From Bradyrhizobium sp. ISRA464 (GTDB lineage: Bacteria > Pseudomonadota > Alphaproteobacteria > Rhizobiales > Xanthobacteraceae), in assembly GCF_029910095.1 (NCBI RefSeq), contig NZ_CP094526.1, positions 5,146,001 through 5,210,000 of the forward strand: DNA of 64,000 nucleotides, written 5' to 3'. Positions 27,683-37,097 of this stretch are shown in pieces. The notes beneath the pieces are model-generated. The model did not search any database and was not told the DNA's origin. It saw only the letters and a program-made list of their open reading frames with translations. The translations under genes were made by a program, and so were the position numbers. Within the stretch, counting starts at the first letter, position 1. The number at the start of each line of letters is the position of its first letter.

Positions 27683-27838
27683 CTAGCAACTGGCCTCGCT
27701 CGGCCGGCGAATGCAAGGACCGCGATGACAGTGGGCTGGTGTCTCAGCTCCTCCCTCGATGCGGTCGGCGCGGATCAAATAGCTGCCCTCGGGAAGAACC
27801 ACGGTAGGCGACAGCAGTTGCGGCAGGCCGACATCGCG
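27683..27838 (-). pseudogene. Possible remnant of a cupin-domain gene
   Basis: Between the aldolase and the beta-hydroxyacid dehydrogenase a minus-strand frame reads, near its end, VVLPEGSYLIRADRI and AETPAHCHRGPCIR. This looks like the metal-binding start of a cupin barrel (a RADR segment followed by H-x-H-x-GP). There is no complete gene: the frame stops at 27683 and the second half of the barrel is absent. I read it as a degraded cupin fragment; chance similarity is possible. Confidence 0.35.
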
Positions 27839-27878
27839 ACGCGGCGGCCCGCCGCCTTGCCGCTCCGCCCTTGTCGCG

Positions 27879-28766
27879 TCAGGACGGCTTGGCCCAATTC
27901 TGGTACATGGCCAGCAACGCGACGATATCCTGACCGCGAAAGCCCTCGGCCAGCGCGAGTGCATAGAGCTCGCGAGTAGCCGACGCCGATGGCGTCGGCA
28001 TCCGGGTCATTCGTCCGAGCTCGACGCCGAGCGCCAAGTCCTTCTCGCCAAGCTCCATCTTGAAGCCCGGTGAGAAATCACCCTTCAGCGCGTTCGGGAA
28101 GCGCTTGGTGAAATGGTGCGAGCGGCCGCCGCTCACCGACAGCACGTCGTAGAGCTTCTCCGGCTCGACACCGGCAGCCACTCCGAGGGCGAAGGCTTCC
28201 GCGGCAACCAGCACATTGCCCATCGACATCATGTTGTTGACGATCTTGACGACCTTCGCTGTGCCGACGGGACCTGTGTACTTCCAGTCGGTACCGAGCA
28301 GCTTGAGGATGGGTTCGGCCCGTTTCACGTCTGCCTCTTCACCACCCGCGATCAGGATCAGCTTGCCGGCGCGCGCCTCGTTGGGGCTGCCGCTGACGGG
28401 ACAATCGACGACGGCGATGCCACGCGCGGCAGCGGCGCCGGCAGCCTGGCGCATCGTCTGCGGATCGATGGTGCTGAGCTCGATGCACAACGTGCCCTTG
28501 GCGGCGTGTGCGACGATTCCCTCGGCGCCGAGCCAGGCCTCGGTCACGGCCTTGGGATCAGGCAGGCTCGTCAACACCAGCGTCCGGCCGTCCAGCGCCT
28601 CCGCAATGCTCGACGCCATCCGGAAGCCGTCCTTGGCGAGGCGAGCCCGCTGGTCGGCGCTGACGTCGTAACCAACAACGTCGACGCCGGATTCTTTCAG
28701 GCGCCCCGCCATCCCGGATCCCATCTGTCCCATTCCGATGACCGCGACCTTCTCCGACATGGGCAT
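27879..28766 (-). CDS. NAD(P)-dependent beta-hydroxyacid dehydrogenase (3-hydroxyisobutyrate dehydrogenase family)
   Basis: A 295-residue beta-hydroxyacid dehydrogenase. The Rossmann motif is AVIGMGQMGSGMAG (GMGQMG at 11-16), the substrate-binding segment is DCPVSGSP, and the catalytic Lys lies in KVVKIVNNMM. The family includes 3-hydroxyisobutyrate, tartronate-semialdehyde and L-threonate dehydrogenases, so a sugar-acid role fits the surroundings. It converges on the region B aldolase operon and has its own promoter region at 28767-29103. ATG 28760 is an alternative start two codons in. Confidence 0.88.
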   Translation of the reverse strand: MPMSEKVAVIGMGQMGSGMAGRLKESGVDVVGYDVSADQRARLAKDGFRMASSIAEALDGRTLVLTSLPDPKAVTEAWLGAEGIVAHAAKGTLCIELSTIDPQTMRQAAGAAAARGIAVVDCPVSGSPNEARAGKLILIAGGEEADVKRAEPILKLLGTDWKYTGPVGTAKVVKIVNNMMSMGNVLVAAEAFALGVAAGVEPEKLYDVLSVSGGRSHHFTKRFPNALKGDFSPGFKMELGEKDLALGVELGRMTRMPTPSASATRELYALALAEGFRGQDIVALLAMYQNWAKPS

Positions 28767-29103
28767 TTCCCGCTTTTCGTGGTTGTTTGCTGAGTTGGGT
28801 TACCATTGGCACGCCCGTTAGTCGCCATCGGACTCGCAGGCGGACCAGCAGCAATTTGCTGGCCATCTGGCACAATCTCGTCGTCCGCAGCCAGTCCTGG
28901 GACGCAAGGGCGACCGCTTCAACCGCATATCCCAATGGAACACCGATACGACGCCAATCGGGACTTTTGCGAGGCGCCTCACTCTTGTGCCATGAATCCT
29001 GTTGCAACCGGTACCGCATTGCGGCACGAAGCGCCGACACGCCGGACGGCTTGACCTGCAAGATTGGGTTTCACGTCGAGCGCTCCGGTGTCGAAGGCGC
29101 AGC
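28767..29103. other. Intergenic region between divergent dehydrogenase and CLC genes
   Basis: These 337 bp separate two divergent genes and must hold both promoters. The open frames that cross it have no recognisable protein character. I see no strong palindrome, RNA gene or mobile-element end. Confidence 0.5.
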
Positions 29104-30903
29104 ATGACGATCACGTCGCCGGTCAATACGCCCAAGAACCCAGCGGCAGCGGTTTATCTGCTGCCCGCCGCCTTGCGCAACTACGTCCGCAACCGGGAAA
29201 CCGGCCTGGTCGCGGTCGCCATCGTGATCGGGTTGCTGTCGGGGCTGCTCGTTGCAACGATCTCCTATCTGAGCCAGGCCACACATTCGTTCCTGTTCGA
29301 CATTCCGCTGGACGCACATCTCAGCGCGACCGGCGTCATATCCTGGCAGCGCACTCTGCTGATTCCGACCATCGGCGGCGTCGTGCTGGCCGCGATCGCG
29401 CTGTTCTTCGCCAAGCGCGTCAAGGGGCAGCAGCTCGCCGACGCGATCGAGGCCAACGCCCTGTATGGCGGACGCCTCTCGTTCAGAGGGAGCCTGCTGA
29501 TCTCCCTGCAAACGCTGCTGTCGAACGGGTTCGGCGGCTCGGTCGGCCTGGAGGCCGGCTATACCCAGATCTGTTCGATGTTCGGCTCGCATATCGGGCA
29601 ACGGTTGGCGGCCCGCCGCAACGATATGAGGCTGCTGGTGGCCTGCGGCGCGTCCGGCGCGATCAGCGCGGCGTTCTCGGCCCCGCTGGCCGGCGCGTTC
29701 TACGCGTTCGAGGTCGTGCTCGGCGCCTATACGTCTGCAGGGCTGGTACCGGTGATCGCCAGCGCGGTCACGTCCTGGCTCGTGGCGCGCCATTTGACCC
29801 ATCAATCCTTCCTGATGGTCCCCGGCTTCCCCTCGCCGGTGTCAGTCGAGATGGTTGGGCAAAGCGTCGTCATCGGTATCCTTTGCGCCTTCGCCAGCAT
29901 TCTGATGATGCTGGGGGTAGCCTTCTCCGAGCGTTGCTTTCAGCGCATCTCGATTTTCAGGGGCACATTGCGGCCGGTGCTCGGCGGCGCGCTGCTCGGA
30001 AGCCTCGCTTTGCTCACGCCGACCGTGCTTGGCGCAGGCCACGGCGCGATGCAGATTCTGCTCGTCAGCAATCCCACATGGCTGCTGTTGACGACGACCA
30101 TCCTGTTCAAGATGGCTGCCTCCGCAGTCTCGCTCGGATCCGGGTTCCGCGGCGGACTGTTTTTTGCATCGCTTCTGCTGGGTGCACTGCTCGGCCAGCT
30201 CTACGGCATCGTGGCGACCGGCTTTCTGCCGGGGATCGCCCTGCAGCCGGGAACCGCGGCCATCGCCGCACTCGCCGCATTCGGGACCGGCGTTCTCGGT
30301 GCGCCCTTCAGCATGGTCTGTCTCGCACTCGAGATCACCGGCGACTTCTCGGTCACGGTCGGCGCCGTGGTCGCCTCGTCGGTTTGCGCGCTGATCGTTC
30401 GTGAGCTGTTCGGCTACAGCTTCGCGACCTGGCGCTTCCATCTGCGCGGTGAAGTGATCCGCGGCCCGCAGGACGTCGGCTGGGTTCGGCAACTCAGCGC
30501 AGCGTCGCTGATGCGCACCGATTTCGAAAGCGCGCTCAGCACGATGCCGATCGCGGAGGCCCAAAAGACCTTCTCGCCGGCGCAGGTCCGGCAGATCGTG
30601 CTGCGCGATCCCAAGGGTTCGTACGCCGGCATCGTCACCTCGGCCGACCTCTACTCGGCCGCAGCCCAGGACGATCTCACCCTTACGGCCCTGGCGCGGC
30701 AGGCCGACGAATTCCTGCTGCCCGGCGCCTCGATCCGCGACATCATGAAGATGTTCGCACGCAGCGAGGCCGACGCGCTGGCGGTGATCGACCGCAGCGA
30801 TCACCGCGCCGCGATCGGGATCGTCAGCGAATCCCATGTGCTGCGGACATACGGCGAAGAACTCGAGCGCCGCAACGAGGAGCTGTTCTTCCGCACGGCG
30901 TAG
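29104..30903 (+). CDS. CLC-family chloride channel/transporter with C-terminal CBS domains
   Basis: A 599-residue integral membrane protein of the CLC family. The selectivity region reads NGFGGSVGLEAGYTQ, keeping the gating Glu (E150) but with AG where CLC-ec1 has GP. Other family segments are GAISAAFSAPLAGAFYAFE and LGSGFRGGLFFASLLLGALLG. After about residue 455 come two soluble CBS-type segments ending in IGIVSESHVLRTY. The ATG at 29104 has GAAGG upstream. It stands alone, not co-oriented with neighbours, and probably moves chloride or another small anion across the inner membrane. Confidence 0.9.
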   Translation: MTITSPVNTPKNPAAAVYLLPAALRNYVRNRETGLVAVAIVIGLLSGLLVATISYLSQATHSFLFDIPLDAHLSATGVISWQRTLLIPTIGGVVLAAIALFFAKRVKGQQLADAIEANALYGGRLSFRGSLLISLQTLLSNGFGGSVGLEAGYTQICSMFGSHIGQRLAARRNDMRLLVACGASGAISAAFSAPLAGAFYAFEVVLGAYTSAGLVPVIASAVTSWLVARHLTHQSFLMVPGFPSPVSVEMVGQSVVIGILCAFASILMMLGVAFSERCFQRISIFRGTLRPVLGGALLGSLALLTPTVLGAGHGAMQILLVSNPTWLLLTTTILFKMAASAVSLGSGFRGGLFFASLLLGALLGQLYGIVATGFLPGIALQPGTAAIAALAAFGTGVLGAPFSMVCLALEITGDFSVTVGAVVASSVCALIVRELFGYSFATWRFHLRGEVIRGPQDVGWVRQLSAASLMRTDFESALSTMPIAEAQKTFSPAQVRQIVLRDPKGSYAGIVTSADLYSAAAQDDLTLTALARQADEFLLPGASIRDIMKMFARSEADALAVIDRSDHRAAIGIVSESHVLRTYGEELERRNEELFFRTA

Positions 30904-30909
30904 CTGGCG

Positions 30910-31632
30910 CTACGGCCGCAAATCCATATCGATGCGAACGAAGTCACCGCGATAGGTCACCTCGCCCAGATAGATCACCGTGTGATCCGCGCTGGAGAAC
31001 ACCCGGCGGACCTCGGCGACGGGCGAATTCAGCGGCACTTTGAGAAGCCGTGCGACCTCGAGATCGGCCGTTCCGATCGTCAGGGTCTGCCGCGCGCGCG
31101 CGATCTCGGGATCGCGGAGGTCGCTCAGGATCGGGATCACCGTCTCGTTCCGGAAGCGCTTCGGATGGCGGCGAAAGATCTTCTCGTCCAAATAGATCGA
31201 GATGACGCAATACGGCTCCTTCTGGCGCGAATGAACGCGCCGCATGAAGACGTATCTCGAGGCGGGCTTGCCGTCTTCCGGCAGCAGCGGGGCGTCGGTG
31301 CGGCTCTCGGAAATATTGATGATCTCGGGCGACGTATCCCGGTACATCTCGGCAAGGTCCGACAGAGTCGTCTCGACCTTGAGCCAGCGGTCCTGCTTCA
31401 CCGTGCCCGTGACGAAGGTGCCGCGCCCCTGCTGGGCTTCGATGACGCCCTCGCGCGACAACAGATCGACGGCCTGCCGAATTGTCACCCGGGAGACGCC
31501 GAATTCAGCGGCCAGCTCCTCGTTGGCCGGCAACCGCAAGCCCTTGGCCCAGATGCCGCGCGCAATGCGCTGGCGGAAGATGTCCGCGATCTGCGCGTAT
31601 TTTGGAACGTGACTCTCGGAATTCAATTCCAT
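30910..31632 (-). CDS. GntR-family (HutC/UTRA) transcriptional regulator
   Basis: A 240-residue GntR regulator. The winged helix-turn-helix spans about residues 8-75 (LPANEELAAEFGVSRVTIRQ), and the rest is a UTRA ligand-binding domain. The ATG at 31632 is chosen because the DNA-binding domain begins directly after it; a longer frame upstream overlaps the GMC gene. It lies 26 bp after the GMC gene and is probably co-transcribed with it and the enolase-superfamily gene. It may also control the divergent Tau-type transporter. Confidence 0.9.
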   Translation of the reverse strand: MELNSESHVPKYAQIADIFRQRIARGIWAKGLRLPANEELAAEFGVSRVTIRQAVDLLSREGVIEAQQGRGTFVTGTVKQDRWLKVETTLSDLAEMYRDTSPEIINISESRTDAPLLPEDGKPASRYVFMRRVHSRQKEPYCVISIYLDEKIFRRHPKRFRNETVIPILSDLRDPEIARARQTLTIGTADLEVARLLKVPLNSPVAEVRRVFSSADHTVIYLGEVTYRGDFVRIDMDLRP

Positions 31633-31658
31633 CGCGCTCCCCGCATCAGGATATTCGA

Positions 31659-33254
31659 TCAGGACAAAACGAGGGCCGCGCCCCGTTCGCCGATCATCAG
31701 GCTGGTCGCATTGGTATTGGCGGAGGTGATCTGCGGCATGACAGACGCATCGATAACGCGCAGCCCGTCGACGCCGCGTACCCGCAATCGCGGATCGACC
31801 ACGGACTGATCGTCGCTCCCCATCCGGCACGTACCGACGCAATGAAAGACCGTGCCGCCGGTGTTGCGCGCGAACTCCCACAACCCGGCGTCATCGCGGG
31901 CGGCCTCGCCCGGTACCATCTCGACGTCCCATAGCGACCGAAACGCCTTCCGCTGGTAGATCTCGCGCAGGATCTTAAGTCCGGCAACGATGGTCTTGCG
32001 GTCGATCTCTTCCGAGAAGTAGTTCGGCGCGATACGCGGCTGATCGAACGGATCAGCCGAGTGGATCGCAAGCCGTCCCCGCGACCGGCCGTGGCACTGC
32101 CAGACCGAGGCCGTGAAGCCGGAGTAGCTGTGCAACGGATCGCCGGGCTTGTCGACCGACAGCGGCATGACGTTGAACTGCACGTCGGGTCGTCCGCGGA
32201 CGGCGTGTTCGGTGCAGGCCGCACCGCCGACTTGCCCGGCCCCGACCGTGAGCGGGCCGCGCCCCGCAAACAGCCACTGCAATCCCATTGTCGCGAGCGC
32301 AACGGGGTTGCGAACCTGGTCGTTCAGCGAGATCCGCTCTCTCAGCCGTACGATCAGGCGCGCCTGATAGTGATCCTGCAGGTTTTCGCCGACCCCGGTC
32401 AGGTCGGCCACGACCGGTATGCCGTGGCGACGAAGCAGATCGGCCGGACCGATACCGGACAGTTGCAGGAGCTGCGGCGACTGCAACGCACCTGCAGACA
32501 GGATCACTTCGCGATCGGCGGATGCAGAAGCAGCCAGCTTGTCCTTGATCCACTCCACACCAATCGCTTTCTGACCCCGGAAGACGACCTTGCTGACCAG
32601 CGCCCCCGCAATGATCGTGAGATTCGGACGCGCAGAGATCGGGTGCAGGAATGCCGATGCCGAGCTGCTGCGCCAGTGCCGGCCGATCCCGAGCTGGTAG
32701 CTGCCGACCCCGAACGTCGTCTCGCCGTTGAAGTCGGGATTGCGCGGCAGGCCGTATTCGACGCCCGCCTCCACCCACGCTGCCGACGCCGGATTGTCGT
32801 TGCGCAGCTCCGATACCTCGAATTCGCCGAAGCCGCCGTGATATTGGCTGTCGCCGCCGCGATAGCGCTCGTAGCGCCGGAAATAGGGCAGCAGCTCGCG
32901 GTAACTCCAGCCGGTCGCGCCAAGGCGCTCCCAATCGTCGAAATCCTCGTGCTGGCCACGGATGAAGATCAGGCCGTTGATCGAGGAGGACCCGCCAATC
33001 ACGCGGCCGCGTGGCCACACGATCGATCGACCACCGCTGCCTTCGCTCGGCTCCGTCTTGAACAACCTCGAAAAGCGTTCGTTGTAAATCGCGCGATAGT
33101 ACCCAACCGGAAGCTTCAGCCAGAAATTCCGGTCAGAGCCACCGGCTTCCAGGAGCAGCACACGACACGACGGGTCGACCGACAGGCGGTTCGCCACGAC
33201 GCAGCCCGCCGAACCGGCGCCGACGATGATGTAGTCGTAACCTCGCGCGGTCAT
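31659..33254 (-). CDS. GMC-family FAD oxidoreductase, copy 2
   Basis: A 531-residue GMC oxidoreductase with FAD motif [19 protein letters not shown] signature [21 protein letters not shown] and catalytic pair H471 (VFHCVGTCRMG) and N515 (SANTNATSLMIGERG). It starts 1 bp after the enolase-superfamily gene ends, so the two are coupled. It would oxidise an alcohol group of a compound also handled by that enzyme. It is related to, but clearly distinct from, copy 1 at 14968-16608. Confidence 0.9.
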   Translation of the reverse strand: MTARGYDYIIVGAGSAGCVVANRLSVDPSCRVLLLEAGGSDRNFWLKLPVGYYRAIYNERFSRLFKTEPSEGSGGRSIVWPRGRVIGGSSSINGLIFIRGQHEDFDDWERLGATGWSYRELLPYFRRYERYRGGDSQYHGGFGEFEVSELRNDNPASAAWVEAGVEYGLPRNPDFNGETTFGVGSYQLGIGRHWRSSSASAFLHPISARPNLTIIAGALVSKVVFRGQKAIGVEWIKDKLAASASADREVILSAGALQSPQLLQLSGIGPADLLRRHGIPVVADLTGVGENLQDHYQARLIVRLRERISLNDQVRNPVALATMGLQWLFAGRGPLTVGAGQVGGAACTEHAVRGRPDVQFNVMPLSVDKPGDPLHSYSGFTASVWQCHGRSRGRLAIHSADPFDQPRIAPNYFSEEIDRKTIVAGLKILREIYQRKAFRSLWDVEMVPGEAARDDAGLWEFARNTGGTVFHCVGTCRMGSDDQSVVDPRLRVRGVDGLRVIDASVMPQITSANTNATSLMIGERGAALVLS

Positions 33255-33255
33255 G

Positions 33256-34383
33256 TTAGGCGGTCCGATACTGTTCTATCTCGGCTAGATCCGGCTCGAA
33301 TCCGAGGCCTGGTTCATCGCCCAGCGTGATCATGCCGTCGCGCACATCGCGAACCGGACCGCAAAACCGCTCACGCAGCGGGTTATCGTTCGCATCGACT
33401 TCCAGAAGTCCGTCGCCGCCGACGCCCGCCAAAAGATGCGCCGACGCGAGCAGGCCGATGCCGCCGCCGAGATAATGCGGGCAAAACGTCTTGCCGGCCT
33501 TGATGATGTCATGCGCAACGTCCGCACAAGCCGACAGCCCGCCCCACTTTGCGATATCCGGCTGCACGACGGACAACGTACTTCCCGTGAGCGCCTGTGC
33601 GAAGCCGGAGCGGCTCGCGATGTTCTCTCCCGCCGCAAGCGGAATACCTGCTCCGGCGGCAAGCGTCACCCATTCCTGCCAAGGCCGATCCGCGCGGATC
33701 GGCTCCTCGAGCCAGGCGAGACTGAAATCTCTCCACAGCGGCGCTGTTTCCAGCGCCTGCTCGACCGACCATGCCTGGTTGGCGTCCGCCGCCAACAATC
33801 CCGCGCCAAGCAGATCGCGCAACGCGGACAAATTGGCGCGATCGGTTTCCGGCGCAAAACCCACCTTCAGCTTCAGCGCGCGATGTCCCCTTGCTAGCGC
33901 CGCTTCTGCCATCGCGCGCGAGCCGGCGGGATTGATCCCGCTTGCATAGACCTTGATCCTGCTTCGCCCCCCGCCGAGCACTTTCCACAGCGCCGTTTTC
34001 CGGCGTCGTGCGTAGAGATCCCAAATCGCAAGGTCGATGCCTGCAATCGATTGCGCGAACGGCCCGGCCTCGCAGGATTGCAGCGCAAGAACGGACGTGC
34101 CCGACGTCAATCTTTCGAACAGCTCCGTCGGCCGATCGATAGCGACGCCGACTGCGGCTGGCGCCAGCACCTCGTTGACGAGGCGCACGCGATGCTCGGC
34201 CCCTGGCGAGGGAAAATTGCACCAGACCTCGCCCCATCCGACAATACCGTCTGCGTCCTCGGCGCGAACAAACACCGCGGGCCTGCTCAACATCCTGCCG
34301 AATGACGTGACGACAGGCGTCGACAGCGGATAGCGGTAGCAAAACGCCTGGACGCTTTTGATCGTGATGGCCTGCGATGTCAT
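33256..34383 (-). CDS. Mandelate racemase/muconate lactonizing enzyme family protein (enolase superfamily)
   Basis: A 375-residue enolase-superfamily enzyme. The base motif KLKVG gives K171 and K173, the metal ligands are D200 (ADANQAW), E226 (WLEEP) and E253 (AAGENI), and a likely second base is H303 (CPHYLGGGIG). KxK on one side and His on the other is the mandelate-racemase-like arrangement, found in racemases and sugar-acid dehydratases. It is the first gene of a three-gene operon with a GMC oxidoreductase and GntR regulator, and diverges from the Tau-type transporter, which probably imports the substrate. Confidence 0.9.
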   Translation of the reverse strand: MTSQAITIKSVQAFCYRYPLSTPVVTSFGRMLSRPAVFVRAEDADGIVGWGEVWCNFPSPGAEHRVRLVNEVLAPAAVGVAIDRPTELFERLTSGTSVLALQSCEAGPFAQSIAGIDLAIWDLYARRRKTALWKVLGGGRSRIKVYASGINPAGSRAMAEAALARGHRALKLKVGFAPETDRANLSALRDLLGAGLLAADANQAWSVEQALETAPLWRDFSLAWLEEPIRADRPWQEWVTLAAGAGIPLAAGENIASRSGFAQALTGSTLSVVQPDIAKWGGLSACADVAHDIIKAGKTFCPHYLGGGIGLLASAHLLAGVGGDGLLEVDANDNPLRERFCGPVRDVRDGMITLGDEPGLGFEPDLAEIEQYRTA

Positions 34384-34490
34384 GCCTGAAACCCGCGCGT
34401 TCAGCGCGGCGAGAATGCCCTTGTATGGTCATCCTATTTATAATATGAGTGGGCCAACATCAACCAGAATTGCAAGGTGGGAAGCGCTGA

Positions 34491-35261
34491 ATGAACGGAC
34501 AGGTCGTGAGACGCCTGTTGCTCGGACTCGCGCCCTGGGTCGGCGCCATCCTGCTGTGGTACGGCGTCCGCTGGAGCGGATTCGTCAATGCATCGCTGAT
34601 CCCGGCGCCGCATCAGGTCGCAGCCAAGTTCTACGAACTTCTGACGCACGAGAATCTGCTGCTCGATATCTACGTGTCCTCGCGTCGTGTGTTTCTCGGG
34701 GTGATCCTCGGAATCCTGGCCGCCGTCCCGGTCGGCTTCCTGCTCGGCTGGTATCGTCCGGCACGCACCTTCGCCGACCCCATGATCAACTTCTTCCGCG
34801 CGCTGCCGCCCATCGCGTTGATCCCGCTCGTGATCGTCTATTTCGGGGTCGACGAGCTCGCCAAGCTCGTCATCCTGTTCTACGCCGCGTTCTTCTCCGG
34901 CGTGATCGTGATGTATGAGGGCGTCTCGCAGATCACCCCGCTCTACATCCGGGTCGCGAAGACGCTCGGCGCCAACGAATTCGAAATCTTCCGCAAGGTC
35001 ATCATTCCCCTCACCGTGCCGCACATCCTGACCGCGCTGCGCGTGGCGCTCGGTGTCGCTTGGGCGACCCTGGTGGCCTCGGAACTGATCGCGGCCCAGC
35101 GCGGACTTGGCGCCATGATCCAGAACGCATCGACCTACTTCCTGCTCGACGTCATTTATGTCGGCATCATCTGCATCGGCGTCATCGCCCTCATCATGGA
35201 CCTGATCCTGCGCAAGATCAGCGCCCGCCTTCTGGTCTGGCAGGAACGGGCGATCTCATGA
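34491..35261 (+). CDS. ABC transporter permease (Tau/Ssu/nitrate type)
   Basis: A 256-residue inner-membrane permease of the SsuC/TauC family with about six membrane segments and the EAA-type loop VAKTLGANEFEIFRKVIIP. Its stop overlaps the ATPase start (ATGA). With the ATPase and a Tat-exported binding protein it makes a complete importer of the sulfonate/nitrate/pyrimidine-precursor class. It diverges from the enolase-superfamily gene with about 107 bp between. Confidence 0.9.
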   Translation: MNGQVVRRLLLGLAPWVGAILLWYGVRWSGFVNASLIPAPHQVAAKFYELLTHENLLLDIYVSSRRVFLGVILGILAAVPVGFLLGWYRPARTFADPMINFFRALPPIALIPLVIVYFGVDELAKLVILFYAAFFSGVIVMYEGVSQITPLYIRVAKTLGANEFEIFRKVIIPLTVPHILTALRVALGVAWATLVASELIAAQRGLGAMIQNASTYFLLDVIYVGIICIGVIALIMDLILRKISARLLVWQERAIS

Positions 35262-36067
35262 AGAAGCGCGCGCAGTTCGACCACGTCTCGCTTGCCTTCG
35301 AGACGCCCAAAGGCCGGCTCAATGTCGTCGAGGACGTCTCCTACGACATCAACGATGGCGACTTCATTGCCGTGATCGGCCCGTCCGGATGCGGCAAGAC
35401 CACGATGATGAGCATGCTTGCGGGCTTCCAGAAGCCGACGACTGGAAAAGTGCTGTTTGACGGCGCCCCCGTGACCGGCCCCGGTCCCGAACGTGGCGTC
35501 ATCTTTCAGGAGTATGGCGTCTTCCCATGGTTGACGGTGAAGCAGAACATCGCATTCGGGCTGAAGCTCAAGGCCAACCGCGTTCCGGATGCGGAGCGCG
35601 ACGCGATCTGCGACCACTACCTCAGCCTGATGGGCCTGGCCGATTTCGCCAACTCCTATCCGAAGCATCTCTCGGGAGGCATGCGCCAGCGCCTCGCCAT
35701 CGCCCGCGCCTATGCGGTCAAGCCGCAGTTCCTGCTGATGGACGAGCCGTTCGGTGCGCTCGACGCCCAGACCCGGGCCAACATGCAGAACCTGCTGCTC
35801 AAAGTGCTCGCCGCCGAAGGCAAGACCGTCATGTTGATCACCCACTCCGTCGAAGAGGCGATCTACCTTGCCTCGCGCATCGTCGTCGTGACCGCGCGGC
35901 CGGCGAAGATCAAGGAGATCATCGAGGTGCCCTTCCCCTACCCGCGCGACGAGTCGATTCAGGAGCGTCCCGAGTTCGGCGAACTCCGTAGCCATATCAG
36001 GCAACTCGTGATGGACGAGTACCGTGCGCAGCAGGCACAGATGCGCCCAGTGTCATTTTCGGAATAG
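35258..36067 (+). CDS. ABC transporter ATPase (Tau/Ssu/nitrate type)
   Basis: A 269-residue ATPase with canonical motifs: Walker [11 protein letters not shown]-loop FQEYGVFPWLTV, signature HLSGGMRQR, Walker B LLMDEPFGALD and switch LITHSVEEA. The ATG at 35258 overlaps the permease stop by 4 bp. A longer frame starting at 35060 lies inside the permease gene and is not used. It energises the importer with the neighbouring permease and binding protein. Confidence 0.92.
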   Translation: MKKRAQFDHVSLAFETPKGRLNVVEDVSYDINDGDFIAVIGPSGCGKTTMMSMLAGFQKPTTGKVLFDGAPVTGPGPERGVIFQEYGVFPWLTVKQNIAFGLKLKANRVPDAERDAICDHYLSLMGLADFANSYPKHLSGGMRQRLAIARAYAVKPQFLLMDEPFGALDAQTRANMQNLLLKVLAAEGKTVMLITHSVEEAIYLASRIVVVTARPAKIKEIIEVPFPYPRDESIQERPEFGELRSHIRQLVMDEYRAQQAQMRPVSFSE

Positions 36068-36090
36068 CTAGAAGATTGAGGAGGAACGCC

Positions 36091-37086
36091 ATGGATCGCC
36101 GACAATTCTTGACCACGACCGCGGGTCTTGCCCTGGGAACGTTCACGGCGGCGGCGCCCGCGATCGCGCAGGCCCGCACCAAGCTTCGCGTCGGCTATCT
36201 GCACACGGTCGCAGTCGACGGCCAGATCTGGACCGGCATGGACCGGGGCAGCTTTGAGAAGCAAGGGCTCGATCTCGAATTGCGCCAGTTCAACACCGGC
36301 CTCGAAATCTTCCAGGCGCTGATTGGCGGCAGCCTCGACGTTCTCGCCACCGGCGCCGTGCTCTCGAACTTCCCGGCTCGGGGCCAGGGCAAGGTGTTCC
36401 TGATCAACGACATCGAGGTGGCAACCGCCCAATTGTGGGTGCGGTCGGATCAGGGCATCAAGTCCTTTGCGGACCTGAAGGGCAAGCGGATCGCCACCGC
36501 GACCGGCACCACCGCACATGTGTTCCTCGACAAGGCGCTGCGCGCCAACAAGATCGACCCGAAGGACGTTGAGCTCGTCAACCAGACCATGCCGGCGGCC
36601 GTGACGGCCTTCGTCTCCGGCGCCGTGCCGGCCGTCGCGCTCTGGGTCCCGTTCAACGTGACGGTTCGGGACAAGGTGCCCGGCGCGGTCAAGCTTGCCG
36701 ACGCATCGGCCTATTACCCCCAGGCCGCCATCATCGGCGGCTGGGCCGCGGCCAACGACTACTACGAGCCGAACAAGGAGACGCTCGCCAAGCTGATCCG
36801 CGGCTGGACCGACGCCAACGACTACATAGTCGCGAACAGCACCGAAGCCATGGAGAAGCTGCAGAAGGGCCACTACAGCCAGACCCCGCTCAGCGACATC
36901 AACGAGTCCTTCAAGGCCCAGAAGATGTTCACGTCGCGGGATTGGAAGCGCCTCTATTCGGACGGCACCGTCACGAACTGGCTGCAGCAATCGACCGACT
37001 TCTTCATGGCCAATGCCGGCGTCAAGGACTTTACGCCGGCGAGCAAATACTTCGACCCCAGCCTGTATCTGAAGACGATCGCGTAA
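36091..37086 (+). CDS. ABC transporter substrate-binding protein (NMT1/SsuA-like), Tat-exported
   Basis: A 331-residue periplasmic binding protein of the NMT1/SsuA type. The short N-terminus MDRRQFLTTTAGLALG is a twin-arginine signal, with cleavage likely after AIAQA. GAGGAGG precedes the ATG at 36091. Mature-domain features such as FADLKGKRIATATGTTAH fit the family, which binds sulfonates, nitrate, taurine or aromatic acids. It ends the three-gene transporter operon and is followed by a strong hairpin. Ligand unknown; a carboxylic acid is possible given the enzymes on both sides. Confidence 0.9.
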   Translation: MDRRQFLTTTAGLALGTFTAAAPAIAQARTKLRVGYLHTVAVDGQIWTGMDRGSFEKQGLDLELRQFNTGLEIFQALIGGSLDVLATGAVLSNFPARGQGKVFLINDIEVATAQLWVRSDQGIKSFADLKGKRIATATGTTAHVFLDKALRANKIDPKDVELVNQTMPAAVTAFVSGAVPAVALWVPFNVTVRDKVPGAVKLADASAYYPQAAIIGGWAAANDYYEPNKETLAKLIRGWTDANDYIVANSTEAMEKLQKGHYSQTPLSDINESFKAQKMFTSRDWKRLYSDGTVTNWLQQSTDFFMANAGVKDFTPASKYFDPSLYLKTIA

Positions 37087-37097
37087 CCGTCTCGATG

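Noticed and set aside
28558..29061. 167-residue minus-strand open frame extending into the dehydrogenase/CLC intergenic region
   Set aside because: Overlaps the dehydrogenase in another frame and has no protein-like features in its unique part.
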